Below, one piece after another: positions 34,460 to 44,400 of a stretch of 64,000 nucleotides of DNA (its first letter is position 1; each line of letters starts with the position of its first letter). The notes beneath the pieces are model-generated. The model was not told where the DNA came from, did no database searches, and saw only the letters and a list, made by a program, of their open reading frames with translations. The position numbers were made by a program, and so were the translations under genes. Source of the DNA: Edaphocola flava (lineage in GTDB: Bacteria; Bacteroidota; Bacteroidia; Chitinophagales; Chitinophagaceae); NCBI RefSeq assembly GCF_004118155.1, contig NZ_SAIQ01000002.1:372001-436000 (forward strand), in the 5' to 3' direction.

Positions 34460-34504
34460 CAAAGGTAAAACAAATATTTATTTATACTAAACTTTTATTT
34501 AGTA
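34460..34504 (-). promoter_or_regulatory. Promoter and operator of the phosphonatase-like gene
   Basis: On the minus strand TACCTTTG (34460-34467) is a consensus -7 box 28 bases before the ATG. Upstream lies the inverted repeat TACTAAA-N6-TTTAGTA (34485-34504), which overlaps the -33 position and the last codons of the preceding gene. Confidence 0.68.
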
Positions 34505-35786
34505 ATTGTAAACTGTTGGTTTTGCGTTCGGCTCTTGCTTTTCGCAGGAAATACAGTGCAGAAGCGGTTTGGCTGATCAGGAGCAGTACGGCAATGAAAA
34601 TGGTGGTATGGTAGAAAAAATCGACATAGCTCATTTTGCTGTCATAAAAATTCTTGTAAAACAACACGCCTATGCTGCCGCAATAGCCAAAGAAATCGGC
34701 CATTACCCCAATGAAACCTGCATTGCCCGGGTAGCGGAACACCGCCAGCATACGTTCAAAGAATATAGTATTGGCAGGTACATAAGCGATGTATAATCCG
34801 ATACCCGTTGCACAGATCCAAACCTGTGGACTGATCATATGTGCCCCGTAGGCCAGGGTTCCGGCCAGCATAATAATGGCGCCCATAAAACTGATGGCAT
34901 GTATAAACATAAATGCTTTCAGGTTTTCACGAATGCGCTGCATTACAATCATGAGCAGGAGTATGATAATAGATACCGGAATCTCACTGATCGTGAAAAT
35001 AGAAGCATTCCCTTCAAATCCAAGCCCACGCCATATCTCCGGCGCAAAATTGTCCCTGAAGTCGCGGTAGCTGGTCATGAGGATATAGCTTACCATGAAT
35101 ATAGCCAGCCCCATAAAGAAGAAGCGGAAAAAAGCCTGGCGTTCCTTTTTGCTCATCGGCACCCGTTCCGATTTCAAGGCAATATCTTCTGCGGTCTGGC
35201 GGGGCAGCTGCTCTAGCATCCATACTGCCAGTAATAATACCGGCAGGAAGCAGATGCCAACCAGGAAAGGCATCCAGATATCGGCTACACCTAATGTATG
35301 GATGAAATATTGCCCGATACTTTTAATAAAACCAGAGGAGACAATTTGTGTAATGGTCAATCCGACAACCAGGATCTCTGTACTTCTGCGCCCTTCCAGG
35401 TAATTGAAAATTAAACCGAAGATCATACCAATAGGCAGCCCATTCAGGAATAAGGCCAGTATATTATATGGCGCCGGAATGAGGGCAAACAATGCCAGGG
35501 CGAGTACCGAGGTCAAGATGAGCCCTATAATATACCGGGGACGCTGCCTGGGTGTGTTCTCCGCAACGATTTTGATGCCGAAATATTTAGATAAAGTATA
35601 ACCGATAGTCTGTGCACTCACCAGCCATATCTTATAATCAACACCGAGAAAAGCTTGTCCGTCGTAAGTACCGGCTGCAAAAGCCTTGCGTACCGCGTAC
35701 ATAGCGGTATAGGTCAGGAAAGAGGCCAGTGTGGCAAAGCATATAAATAATAGGGAGTTTGCTTCCAGTCTGCGCTTGATATTCAT
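34482..35786 (-). CDS. DUF5690-family MFS-like membrane transporter
   Basis: 434 residues with about 12 membrane helices and the MFS-like cytoplasmic loop between helices 6 and 7 (LPRQTAEDIALKSERVPMSK). It matches the DUF5690 family as I know it, a Bacteroidota major-facilitator-like family often placed beside phosphonate-type genes. The motif NYLEGRRSTE after helix 4 is characteristic. It is the first gene downstream of the XRE regulator, and the phosphonatase-like gene begins 50 bases after it. Uptake of an aminophosphonate is inferred from neighbours, not from the sequence itself. Confidence 0.8.
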   Translation of the reverse strand: MNIKRRLEANSLLFICFATLASFLTYTAMYAVRKAFAAGTYDGQAFLGVDYKIWLVSAQTIGYTLSKYFGIKIVAENTPRQRPRYIIGLILTSVLALALFALIPAPYNILALFLNGLPIGMIFGLIFNYLEGRRSTEILVVGLTITQIVSSGFIKSIGQYFIHTLGVADIWMPFLVGICFLPVLLLAVWMLEQLPRQTAEDIALKSERVPMSKKERQAFFRFFFMGLAIFMVSYILMTSYRDFRDNFAPEIWRGLGFEGNASIFTISEIPVSIIILLLMIVMQRIRENLKAFMFIHAISFMGAIIMLAGTLAYGAHMISPQVWICATGIGLYIAYVPANTIFFERMLAVFRYPGNAGFIGVMADFFGYCGSIGVLFYKNFYDSKMSYVDFFYHTTIFIAVLLLISQTASALYFLRKARAERKTNSLQLLNKSLV

Positions 35787-35896
35787 TAAACTAAAGTTTA
35801 GTATTTGTATCTCGCTGCGAAGGTAAAAACCCTATGTTATCTTAATGCTAAATTTATGTTTAGTATTTGTTTACTTTTGGGTGAAGAAGTAAACAA
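35787..35896 (-). promoter_or_regulatory. Operator cluster in front of the transporter gene
   Basis: Three candidate sites: TAAACTAAAGTTTA (35787-35800, touching the start codon), TGCTAAA-N6-TTTAGTA (35846-35865, overlapping the -33 region), and the pair TTGTTTAC (35867-35874) and GTAAACAA (35889-35896). All share the half-site (G/C)TAAAC. A -7-like TACCTTCG lies on the minus strand near 35817-35824. Confidence 0.65.
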
Positions 35897-36440
35897 TGAG
35901 CATAATACATTTATCAGTACCTGTATTTTTAGGTAAGTGAGGCAGTCGTCCGTCAAAAAATAAGGAGTCTCCTTCTGATAAAGAATACGTTTCACCATTG
36001 ATCATATACTCACATTCGCCCTGTATAATATATTTATATTCGAAGGCATCTGTGGTCACTTCTTCTCTTTTTGCATTTTTACTCAGCTCCAGGATCACAA
36101 AGTCTACCGTAGAAGCAGCAAGGCTTTTGACAAATATGCGTTTATATAAAAATCCCTTGGCATCCTCTTTGGTAAAGGATTCGTAGTCTTTTTTACGTTG
36201 TACGATTACATTAGGCGTCTGCAGGTTTATGCCGCTGAAGAAATGACTTACCGCCATCTCCAGAGATTGTATAATGCTGAACAGTACCGGCAGGGAGGGG
36301 ATGCTTCTTCCGTTCTCAATCTGGGAGATCAGGCCCTTGCTCACACCTGAACGATCGGCCAGCTGCTGTATCGTTAATCGTTTCTCGTATCGGAATTCTT
36401 TAATCCTCCGGCTTACTTCAAGTAGAAATGCTCCTTCCAT
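35871..36440 (-). CDS. XRE-family regulator with C-terminal cupin
   Basis: 189 residues. The N-terminal helix-turn-helix reads TIQQLADRSGVSKGLISQIENGRSIPSL (residues ~23-50). A C-terminal cupin barrel, with EYKYIIQGECEYMING and DSLFFDGRLPH, is the usual ligand-sensing domain of this regulator class. Its own promoter carries a consensus -7 box (36460-36467) with a GTAAACA half-site immediately downstream. Related half-sites surround the divergent receptor operon and the transporter and hydrolase promoters. It is the likely local regulator of the whole phosphonate-type locus, with an aminophosphonate or related small molecule as inferred effector. Confidence 0.88.
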   Translation of the reverse strand: MEGAFLLEVSRRIKEFRYEKRLTIQQLADRSGVSKGLISQIENGRSIPSLPVLFSIIQSLEMAVSHFFSGINLQTPNVIVQRKKDYESFTKEDAKGFLYKRIFVKSLAASTVDFVILELSKNAKREEVTTDAFEYKYIIQGECEYMINGETYSLSEGDSLFFDGRLPHLPKNTGTDKCIMLIVYFFTQK

Positions 36441-36451
36441 GTATAGTATCT

Positions 36452-36467
36452 GTAAACATCAAAGATA
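36452..36467 (-). promoter_or_regulatory. Promoter and operator of the XRE regulator
   Basis: TATCTTTG on the minus strand (36460-36467) is an exact -7 match. The half-site GTAAACA at 36452-36458 falls at the expected transcription start, consistent with autorepression. Confidence 0.62.
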
Positions 36468-36508
36468 TTATGTCTTTTTAACTTGGCATAATACCATTGT
36501 GTAAATAT

Positions 36509-36580
36509 TTGTTTACTTCTTTTATTAACAATTTGGTAAACAAGAGTTAAGCATATGTAAACATGTGTTTATTAATTTTG
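36509..36580 (+). promoter_or_regulatory. Promoter and operators of the receptor operon
   Basis: Half-sites TTGTTTAC (36509-36516) and GTAAACAA (36536-36543), then a palindrome TAAACATGTGTTTA (36558-36571) placed directly before the -7 box TAATTTTG (36573-36580). The first gene starts at 36610. Confidence 0.7.
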
Positions 36581-36609
36581 CGCTATCAAAACAATAATTC
36601 AAACGTGTT

Positions 36610-37047
36610 ATGAAGAAGTTGGTATACCTGCTGGGTTTTACAGTATTAGGTGTTCAGGTGGCTGCTCAGGAAAAGCGGAGTAACCGGGAGCAAATGGCCA
36701 TTGAGGTGCAGGTAGATATGCTGCAACACCGTTTGGGTATTGCCGGTAATCTGTATAAAGTGCAGAAGTATCAATTGCCTGTACAGGTTACAGAAAAGGC
36801 CGAAACAGTATTTGCATCCTGCATGGAAACCTATAAACAATTATATACTTCACTGCCGGAAGCGGAAAGAGCCTCCTTCTTTAAAGAAGACTTTTATATC
36901 AGTGTAATCCCGGTAGTACAGTATTTCAGAACACCGGAATATGCCAGCATGATGATTGCACATAAAAATGCCCTGCATCCCAGACCGGAAGCGCCGGACC
37001 CGAAGCATCATGAAGCAGACGGAGACGGAGACCATACACATAATTAA
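36610..37047 (+). CDS. Small secreted protein with His/Asp-rich tail
   Basis: 145 residues with a clear signal peptide (cut near VAAQE). The mature part is mainly helical, and the last 16 residues form a His/Asp-rich tail (DPKHHEADGDGDHTHN) that looks like a metal-binding peptide. No known domain is seen. It is the first gene of the operon that continues 25 bases later with the TonB-dependent receptor, directly behind the XRE-type operators. A periplasmic metal or ligand accessory for the receptor or for the zinc-type phosphatase is possible but unproven. Confidence 0.75.
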   Translation: MKKLVYLLGFTVLGVQVAAQEKRSNREQMAIEVQVDMLQHRLGIAGNLYKVQKYQLPVQVTEKAETVFASCMETYKQLYTSLPEAERASFFKEDFYISVIPVVQYFRTPEYASMMIAHKNALHPRPEAPDPKHHEADGDGDHTHN

Positions 37048-37072
37048 TACATCAATAATATAATCTGTAATA

Positions 37073-40012
37073 ATGAAAAATATAGCTACATATATTGTTT
37101 GTAGTATTTTACCCGGAGCAGCTATCGCACAGACCGCTACCATTAAGGGTGTGGTGAAAGATAAGCAGGAGACCCTGCCCGGTATTATTATATCACTGGC
37201 CGGTAAGCAATACCATACGGTTACAGAACTGGATGGCTCCTTCGCACTGGTAGGTGTACCCCTGGGACAGTATACACTAAAGGTATCATCCATGGGATAT
37301 AATGAATATTCGAAAGACATTGTACTGACTGCAGATACAGACCTGGGCAGCATTGAACTGAGTGAAAAAGAGCTGAATGAAGTTACGGTTGTTGCAGACA
37401 TGAAAGGCACCGAAACCAAGGCTTTGAATATGATGAAGTCTTCAATGGTATTTTCCAATATCGTATCGGCAGAGGGTGTGGCAAAACTGCCGGATCGTAA
37501 TGTGGCTGAGGCGGTACAACGCCTGCCCGGTGTGGTTATGGAATCAGATCAGGGAGAGGGGCGTTTTATCTCTTTCCGTGGTACACCTTCTGACTGGAGT
37601 GCAGCACTGGTCAATGGTGATCGTATGCCGGTGGCAGATGAGGAGTCTAAAACCCGTGCGATGAACTTCGATATTTTTCCTTCCAGCCTGGTTGATTATA
37701 TTGTAGTGTCCAAAACCCTGTCTCCCGATATGGAAGCGGATGCAATCGGTGGTAGTGCCAACTTTATTACTAAAAATGCACCGGCTAAAAAAGCGGTACA
37801 AGCTTCTATAGGCGCCGGTTTTAATGCACAGGCACAGAAGCCAGTATATAATGCAGCACTGTCTTTTGGGAACCGGAGTAAGAATGGAAAATTCGGGTAC
37901 TTCGCCGGAGGTTCATTATACAGCCGTAACTGGGCTACAGATAATTACCAGGTGTTTTATGGCTCCAATATAGACCAGTCTTTATCGCGCCTGGAGCTGA
38001 GAGATTATGAAGGACAGCGAAATACACTGGGTGCTAATGCTGCACTGGAGTATAAATTTAATGATCGTGCCAGGATATATGCCAAAGGGGTGTATGGTCA
38101 TATGAAAGATGAGGAATACAACCGCAAGACCATGTATAACTGGAGCACCGGCTGGGGACAGTCGATCAAGCTGCAGAATATTCACAATATCATGCTTACC
38201 GATTTCTGGGGAGCAGAGCTGGGCGGGGAGCTGAAGCCCTCTGCAAAGCTATCGGCCAACTGGCGCATCGCCAGCTACAGTAACCATTTCCAGTACGGAC
38301 CGGTGCCTTTTGAAAAAGGAGATCCCCGTAACGGTTATCATGTAGTGGAGTTTGAAAAGTCTGTCAATTTTAAAGATTTTATCTACCTCGATGAGAACGG
38401 AAAAGTAACGGATGAGCGCAATGCCTATGACCGCTTGAAACTCCTGGATATTGATAGTCCTGAGCCGGGTTATGGAGATCATTACCGCAACATACAACCG
38501 GTTTATGAAAATGTGCCCCTGGTCAATCCTTCGGACACCTCTTTTGCCTTTACCCGCGCCTACTCAGAAACCAATAATACCTGGGAGAAAGATCCTATTA
38601 CCGCACAGATCGATCTGCAATACGCTGCAAAGAATAACCTGAAAATAAAATTCGGCGGAAAAATGCGTATGAAAGAAGGTCGCCGTAATGTAGGCCTGGA
38701 GCTGTGGGAGCGCAATAAAGATCTGAGTTCGTCTATTCTCTACAATACATTTAAACCGGCACAATTCAACGAGCGTGGTGGTTTCCTTGCAGAGCTGGGT
38801 AGCCCGTATACCGGTAAGCTGTTGCCTTTCCTGAGCGGAGACCAGATCGATAATTTCGTGTCCGGCCTGGGCGATACCTTGCGCCATATTCCTTTCGGTA
38901 CACAAACGCCTTACTTCCAGCAGATGGTAGGATCGAGCTATAGATACAAAGAGACCGTGTATGCAGGCTATGCTATGGCAGAATGGAGTCCTGTGGCGAA
39001 GCTGACACTGGTGCCTGGTGTAAGGGTAGAGTATACCAGTCCTACTGTTGAGGCAGATAGCATTATTACCATAGATCCGGCACTGGGTAGGGTTGCGTTG
39101 ACACCGGTTCGTTCCGGCAAAAGCTACTGGTCTGTATTACCTATGCTGAATGCAAAATATACTCTTAGTAATAAGCAGAACCTGCGACTGGCGGTAACCC
39201 GCACATTCCGGAGACCTAACTTTAACGAGATCAAACCTGGTGCTGCTGCCATTAATTACTCCAATAATGACCTGGTATATGGCAACCCCAATCTGAAACC
39301 GACTTATTCATGGAACTATGACCTCGCCTATGAACGTTACCTGAGCGCCACCAGTATGCTGAGTGTTTCAGGTTTCTATAAACAGGTTAAAGACCACATC
39401 TACACTGCATTTGAAAGCAGTAGTGCGGACAATAACGGTGTATCGAATGAATTCCAGATTCCGGGTGGGGTAATCGCCAAGAAGTTTCAGAATGCACCGC
39501 AGGCCTTTGCAACAGGTATAGAAGCATCGCTGATGAGTAAGCTGCGTTTCCTGCCCGGCATATGGAAGAACCTGGGGGTGAATATCAACTACTCATATAC
39601 CTATTCTCAGATGCGCATTGAAGCCAGAGACAAGCCACAGGCTTTGCCACGACAATCTCCTAATGTGTTGAATGTAGCCCTGTACTTCGAGAACCAGCAC
39701 ATCACTACCCGTATAGGGCTTAACTACCGCGATCCTTATCTGTATGAGCTGAATCTGTATGCTGTAAAAGATCCTGCTTCTGAAAAGATGCTGATCCTGC
39801 ACCAGAACAATGACTATGATGTATATGTAGGTCGCAGCCTTACGCTGGATTACTCCTTCGCGTACAGTTTTAAAGATCATTTTTCCGTATTCGCAGAGAT
39901 CAATAACCTGACCAATACACCATACACCATGTATCGCGGGCAAAAGGAGCGTCCCTTAAAAACAGAGTACTATTCTGTGAGAGGATTGGTAGGGCTGCGA
40001 TATAGTTTCTAA
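37073..40012 (+). CDS. TonB-dependent receptor
   Basis: 979 residues. A short signal peptide precedes a carboxypeptidase-regulatory-like domain (TATIKGVVKDKQETLPGIII, residues ~22-100), then the plug (RLPGVVMESDQGEGRFISFRG region) and a 22-strand barrel ending in the aromatic-terminal ...GLRYSF. Motifs such as GTPSDWSAALVNGDRMP and SPDMEADAIGGSANF match the TonB-Xanth-Caul branch rather than SusC. No SusD partner follows, so the ligand is probably not a glycan handled by a SusCD pair. Its position between a regulator and a phosphatase-superfamily enzyme suggests import of a phosphonate-containing molecule. Confidence 0.9.
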   Translation: MKNIATYIVCSILPGAAIAQTATIKGVVKDKQETLPGIIISLAGKQYHTVTELDGSFALVGVPLGQYTLKVSSMGYNEYSKDIVLTADTDLGSIELSEKELNEVTVVADMKGTETKALNMMKSSMVFSNIVSAEGVAKLPDRNVAEAVQRLPGVVMESDQGEGRFISFRGTPSDWSAALVNGDRMPVADEESKTRAMNFDIFPSSLVDYIVVSKTLSPDMEADAIGGSANFITKNAPAKKAVQASIGAGFNAQAQKPVYNAALSFGNRSKNGKFGYFAGGSLYSRNWATDNYQVFYGSNIDQSLSRLELRDYEGQRNTLGANAALEYKFNDRARIYAKGVYGHMKDEEYNRKTMYNWSTGWGQSIKLQNIHNIMLTDFWGAELGGELKPSAKLSANWRIASYSNHFQYGPVPFEKGDPRNGYHVVEFEKSVNFKDFIYLDENGKVTDERNAYDRLKLLDIDSPEPGYGDHYRNIQPVYENVPLVNPSDTSFAFTRAYSETNNTWEKDPITAQIDLQYAAKNNLKIKFGGKMRMKEGRRNVGLELWERNKDLSSSILYNTFKPAQFNERGGFLAELGSPYTGKLLPFLSGDQIDNFVSGLGDTLRHIPFGTQTPYFQQMVGSSYRYKETVYAGYAMAEWSPVAKLTLVPGVRVEYTSPTVEADSIITIDPALGRVALTPVRSGKSYWSVLPMLNAKYTLSNKQNLRLAVTRTFRRPNFNEIKPGAAAINYSNNDLVYGNPNLKPTYSWNYDLAYERYLSATSMLSVSGFYKQVKDHIYTAFESSSADNNGVSNEFQIPGGVIAKKFQNAPQAFATGIEASLMSKLRFLPGIWKNLGVNINYSYTYSQMRIEARDKPQALPRQSPNVLNVALYFENQHITTRIGLNYRDPYLYELNLYAVKDPASEKMLILHQNNDYDVYVGRSLTLDYSFAYSFKDHFSVFAEINNLTNTPYTMYRGQKERPLKTEYYSVRGLVGLRYSF

Positions 40013-40075
40013 ATCAATCTTTATTCATTAATCCATTCAATATAAAATAGTAACAACTTATACAATCAAACAGAA

Positions 40076-41377
40076 ATGAAAATGATTAAAAAATTACTAA
40101 CCGGCGCTTTACTGATCGGTTCCACAGTAACCGTATCGGCACAAACAGGCACGCCTAAAAAGCCTAAAGTATTATTTATCGGTATCGACGGTGTACGCGC
40201 AGATGCTTTACTGCAGGCCAATACACCAAATATTGATACCCTGATGGCACATGGTTTGTATACCTTCGACTCCTGGCATTGTGGTGCGACCTCCAGCGGT
40301 GCATCATGGTCTACGATGATGACCGGTGTGTGGGAAGCCAAACACCAGGTGACCAACAATAGTTATACCAATCCTAACTATGCCAACTATCCGTATTTTC
40401 CTAAGAGAGCCAAGGAATGTCTGCCGAACCTGAAAGCAGTACAGATCATTACCTGGGACCCGATGAATGATCCGACCAATAGTAATAACAGCGCAGGATT
40501 CGTATTCAACAGCGGTTTCAACCAATCTATCGATGCCGGTACACACGGGCAGGGTGCGGTAACTGCAGCGGCAAAGATTCAGCTGAACGATCCTAACCTG
40601 GACATCCTGTTCATTCACTATGATGAATGTGACGCAGCGGGCCACTCTTCAGGCTTCAACCCTGCCAATCCGCAGTATATGAATGCTATCCAGACCGTAG
40701 ATGCTGAGATTGGTGAAGTGATCGCGAAATTATACCAGCGTCCTACCTACAACCAGGAAGACTGGCTCATCCTGCTGACTACAGATCATGGTGGTATCGG
40801 TACTACACATGGCGGACAATCCAACACAGAGCGTCATATCTGGTGGGTAGCTTCCGGACCAAGTGTACCGCACCTGCAGATCACCGGACCAGATCCGGGC
40901 AGCTATTACATGCCGACCAATCCTGTAGATACAACTTTACTGAACAATACTCCCGTACTGACCGACATCGCAGTTACCGCACTGGCACACATCATGAAAG
41001 GATCTGCCTGCGAGAGCCCGGAAACCAATCCTGCATGGAATCTTGACGGTAAGTCATGGTTACTGCCGGTAACCGATACTACAGATACCACCGGTAATCC
41101 TACTTATGTAGAAGATGTACGCAATGCGGCTATTGAATTCGGTATTTTCCCTAACCCGAACAATGGTGTATTCAAAGTAGCCTTTAAAGATGTTGCCGGT
41201 AAGATCGACATCCGCATCCAGAATATGAATGGTGTAGCGGTGCAGAGCAAAACCACACAAGGTACTGCAGGCTTAACGGTTGTACCGTTCGATCTTACTG
41301 CTCTGCCAAGAGGTATTTACTTCATGCACGTAATGAATAATGGTAAACAGACCGTAAGAAAAATCGTATTGCAATAA
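40076..41377 (+). CDS. Alkaline-phosphatase-superfamily hydrolase with T9SS sorting domain
   Basis: 433 residues. A signal peptide (cut near VSAQ) is followed by a phosphodiesterase/phosphonohydrolase-type fold: metal ligands around Asp38 (IGIDGVRAD), nucleophile region SSGASWST with Ser74 at the nucleophile position, Asp186/His190 (DAAGH), Asp237/His238 (TTDHGG) and His245. The last ~80 residues are a T9SS domain (IFPNPNNGVFKVAF ... LPRGIYFMHV). The enzyme should act outside the cell or on the surface. Candidate substrates are phosphonate esters or phospho(no)diesters, whose product the receptor would import. The exact substrate is not deducible. Confidence 0.84.
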   Translation: MKMIKKLLTGALLIGSTVTVSAQTGTPKKPKVLFIGIDGVRADALLQANTPNIDTLMAHGLYTFDSWHCGATSSGASWSTMMTGVWEAKHQVTNNSYTNPNYANYPYFPKRAKECLPNLKAVQIITWDPMNDPTNSNNSAGFVFNSGFNQSIDAGTHGQGAVTAAAKIQLNDPNLDILFIHYDECDAAGHSSGFNPANPQYMNAIQTVDAEIGEVIAKLYQRPTYNQEDWLILLTTDHGGIGTTHGGQSNTERHIWWVASGPSVPHLQITGPDPGSYYMPTNPVDTTLLNNTPVLTDIAVTALAHIMKGSACESPETNPAWNLDGKSWLLPVTDTTDTTGNPTYVEDVRNAAIEFGIFPNPNNGVFKVAFKDVAGKIDIRIQNMNGVAVQSKTTQGTAGLTVVPFDLTALPRGIYFMHVMNNGKQTVRKIVLQ

Positions 41378-41385
41378 CATTTTAT

Positions 41386-41409
41386 AGCGGATGTCGCAGG
41401 GCATCCGCT
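41386..41409 (+). terminator. Terminator after the phosphatase gene
   Basis: AGCGGATG and CATCCGCT form a stem, followed by TTTTCTTT. It may be partly read through into the LamG gene 53 bases on. Confidence 0.7.
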
Positions 41410-41439
41410 TTTCTTTAAGCTCATTTCAAATAAATCATA

Positions 41440-44400
41440 ATGAACACAAAATTACTGGTACGCGTACTGGCCTTGCTGTTTATGAGCATAGGTCTGGGGC
41501 AAAGCTTGTCTTCGTACGGGCAGGGTGCTGCAAAGGCCCTGAGTTTTAATGGCAGCAGCCATGTGAATATGGGCGACTCCTTATCCCGCTCCCTGTCACA
41601 ATCTGACTTTACCATAGAGATGTGGGTAAAAGTCAGAAGCAATAGTTCTGACCCGGTATTCCTGGGCAATAAAAACTGGGCCAGTGGGGCCAATACTGGT
41701 ATCGTCTGGTGTCGTTATGCCACGAACACCCTTCGCTTTAACTTCCGCGCTGCGGGTCGTACCCGTAAGGATATGAATATGACCCTGGATTATGGTAAAT
41801 GGAATCATATTGCCGTTACCGTAAAACGTAATGGAAACATCACGGGTTATGTAAATGGTGTACAGAACGGTACAGCCGTAAGCATTGCCGCAGATTCCGG
41901 TTTCGCTATTGATGCAGGTTTGCCTTTACGCCTGGGTGCAGATGGTAATGCTGCTTTCGGTATCGATGGGGATATGGATGAGGTACGCATCTGGAATACT
42001 GTACGCACCGTGGCCGATATCCGCAATGATATGTGTCATAAACTGACCGGAGCAGAAACCGGGCTGATGGCTTACTACCGTATGGATGAGACTACCGGCA
42101 CCACGGTAACAAACTCCGCGGCAACAAGCACCGGATTTTTCAACGGTACCTTTGTTAATACACCGGCAAGAATAGCCAGCGGTGCATCTGTCGGAGATGA
42201 ATCGGTACAACTGTATGCTGCAACGTACACCGGACAGACATTAAGCCTGACCTCTCCTGCGAACGGAACCGTACAGCTGGATAATATCAGCAATAATACT
42301 AGCGGTATACACCTGTTCAAAGTGAATGCCGTACCGAATACGACTTCCGGTATTGCCAATCCGGGTACAAATAATGTGTACTACGGTGTATTCCCGGTAT
42401 CAGATACCAGCAGTTATAACCTGGTGTATAATTATACCAACTATCCGGCAGCCAATACATTTGAAGGTGGTATAGACCTGTTTAAGCGCTACAGCATGGA
42501 TTCTGTATGGAGCTTATGGGCAGCGACTAAAAATATAACCAATAATACCCTGAGCAAAACGGGTGTTTCGGGCAGACAGGAATTAATCATCGGTAGCTTC
42601 GTTACCTCTGTGACCTGTAATACACCTACTGCATTAAATGCACAGAATATCACCACCAGTGCGGCACAGCTGAGCTGGATCACTGGCGGTTCTAATGCCT
42701 GGAACCTGGCATACGGTCAAGGAACCTTTACTCCGGGTAATGGCGGTACTGTAGTGAACAATCTTTCTGCTGCAAACTATACCGTAAATAACCTGCAAAG
42801 CAATACTACTTACCGATTCTATGTACGTGATACCTGTGCCACTATTAATAGTGCCAGTGCATGGGCCGGACCGTATACGTTTACGACGGCTATGGACTAC
42901 AGCACTTATGGCAGTGGTTATGCAATGAACTTTCAGGGTACGGGCGCTAATGAGCATGTAAACCTGGGTGATTCTTTATCCGGTGCTATGGCAAAAGGCA
43001 GCTATACTTTAGAGACATGGGTTAAGTTCAATAACCCTTCCAGCGATCCTTCCTTTATTGGTAACAAAGACTGGAACAGTGGTGCCAATACCGGTATTCT
43101 CTGGTGCTGGAACGGTGGCGGTAACCTGCGTTTCAATTTCAAGCCTGCTGGCGGTACCCGAAAAGATTATGACATCAATTTACCGGACCCGGCAGAGTGG
43201 AATCATATTGCTATGGTGGTAGACCGTAAAGGAAGCCTAACTGCATACCTGAATGGGGTACAGGCTGGCAGCCCGATCAATATCGCTGCAGATTCTTTAC
43301 TAAGCCTTGATGGTGCATTACCGATGCGTATCGGTCAGGATGGTACCGGTGTGTACGGTCCTAAATTTAAAGGAGCAATGGATGAACTGCGCGTCTGGAA
43401 GAAAGCAATGACGGTTGAAGAAATCAGGGCAAATATGTGTCATAAGATCAATACTACTGATACCAATTTACTGGCCTATTATCGTATGGATGAAGCCAGT
43501 GGTACGGTACTGACCAACCTTGCGGCAACCGGTACGGTGTTTAACGGTACGCTGCTGAACAATCCGCAACGCGTGATCAGTGGTGCTGCTATCGGAGATA
43601 CCAGTATACAAGTGTATCCTAACGGATGGAACGGGGTAAGCCTTTCATTAGGCAGTAATGCTATGGGACAGATCACGATCGATTCTGTAGAAGCCAATAC
43701 TAAAGGGCTACAGTTATACCGCATCAATACTGTGCCGAATATGGTGAATGGTATTGTGCAATTAGGTACAACCAATCAATACTTCGGTGTGTATACCCCG
43801 GGCAATAAAACAGCTCAGTATAAAACAGTGTATAATTACAGCAGTTATCCTAATGCCGTAAGCAATAATGCAAACCTGCACCTGTATAACCGTAAAGCGA
43901 ATGATGATACTTTGTGGACACAGAGTGTAGCGGCCAACAATACAACTGCACAGCAACTGAGCTTAATGCAGGCTTCGGGTGTGAAGCAATTTGTCCTGGC
44001 AGACTTCTCTGCTCCGGCCTGCGCTACACCGCAGAACATTACGATTACTAATATCGACACCGGCAATGCTACTATCAGCTGGACTTCCGCTGCGGGCAAA
44101 CACCTGATAGAATACGGTAATACCGCTTTCTCGCCAGGCACCGGTACTGCCGTAACGAGCACAACTGCTTCGCTGACCTTAACGAACCTGAATGCTTCGC
44201 AGACATATAAGTTTTATATGAAAGACTCCTGTAGCGCAACAAGCGCAAGTACTTGGGTTGGACCATTCTACTTCACTACGCTGAACCCTTGTCCGCAACC
44301 GTTCAATGTACATGCAGATAGTATTACAGCTGCTGCTATGGTCCTGAAGTGGGAAGATAACGGTATCGTTACCCAGGATTATATCGTAAGCTGGGGCACA

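Noticed and set aside
36850-37458. 202-codon minus-strand frame
   Set aside because: It overlaps the His-tailed protein and the receptor N-terminus, both with signal peptides and operon context.
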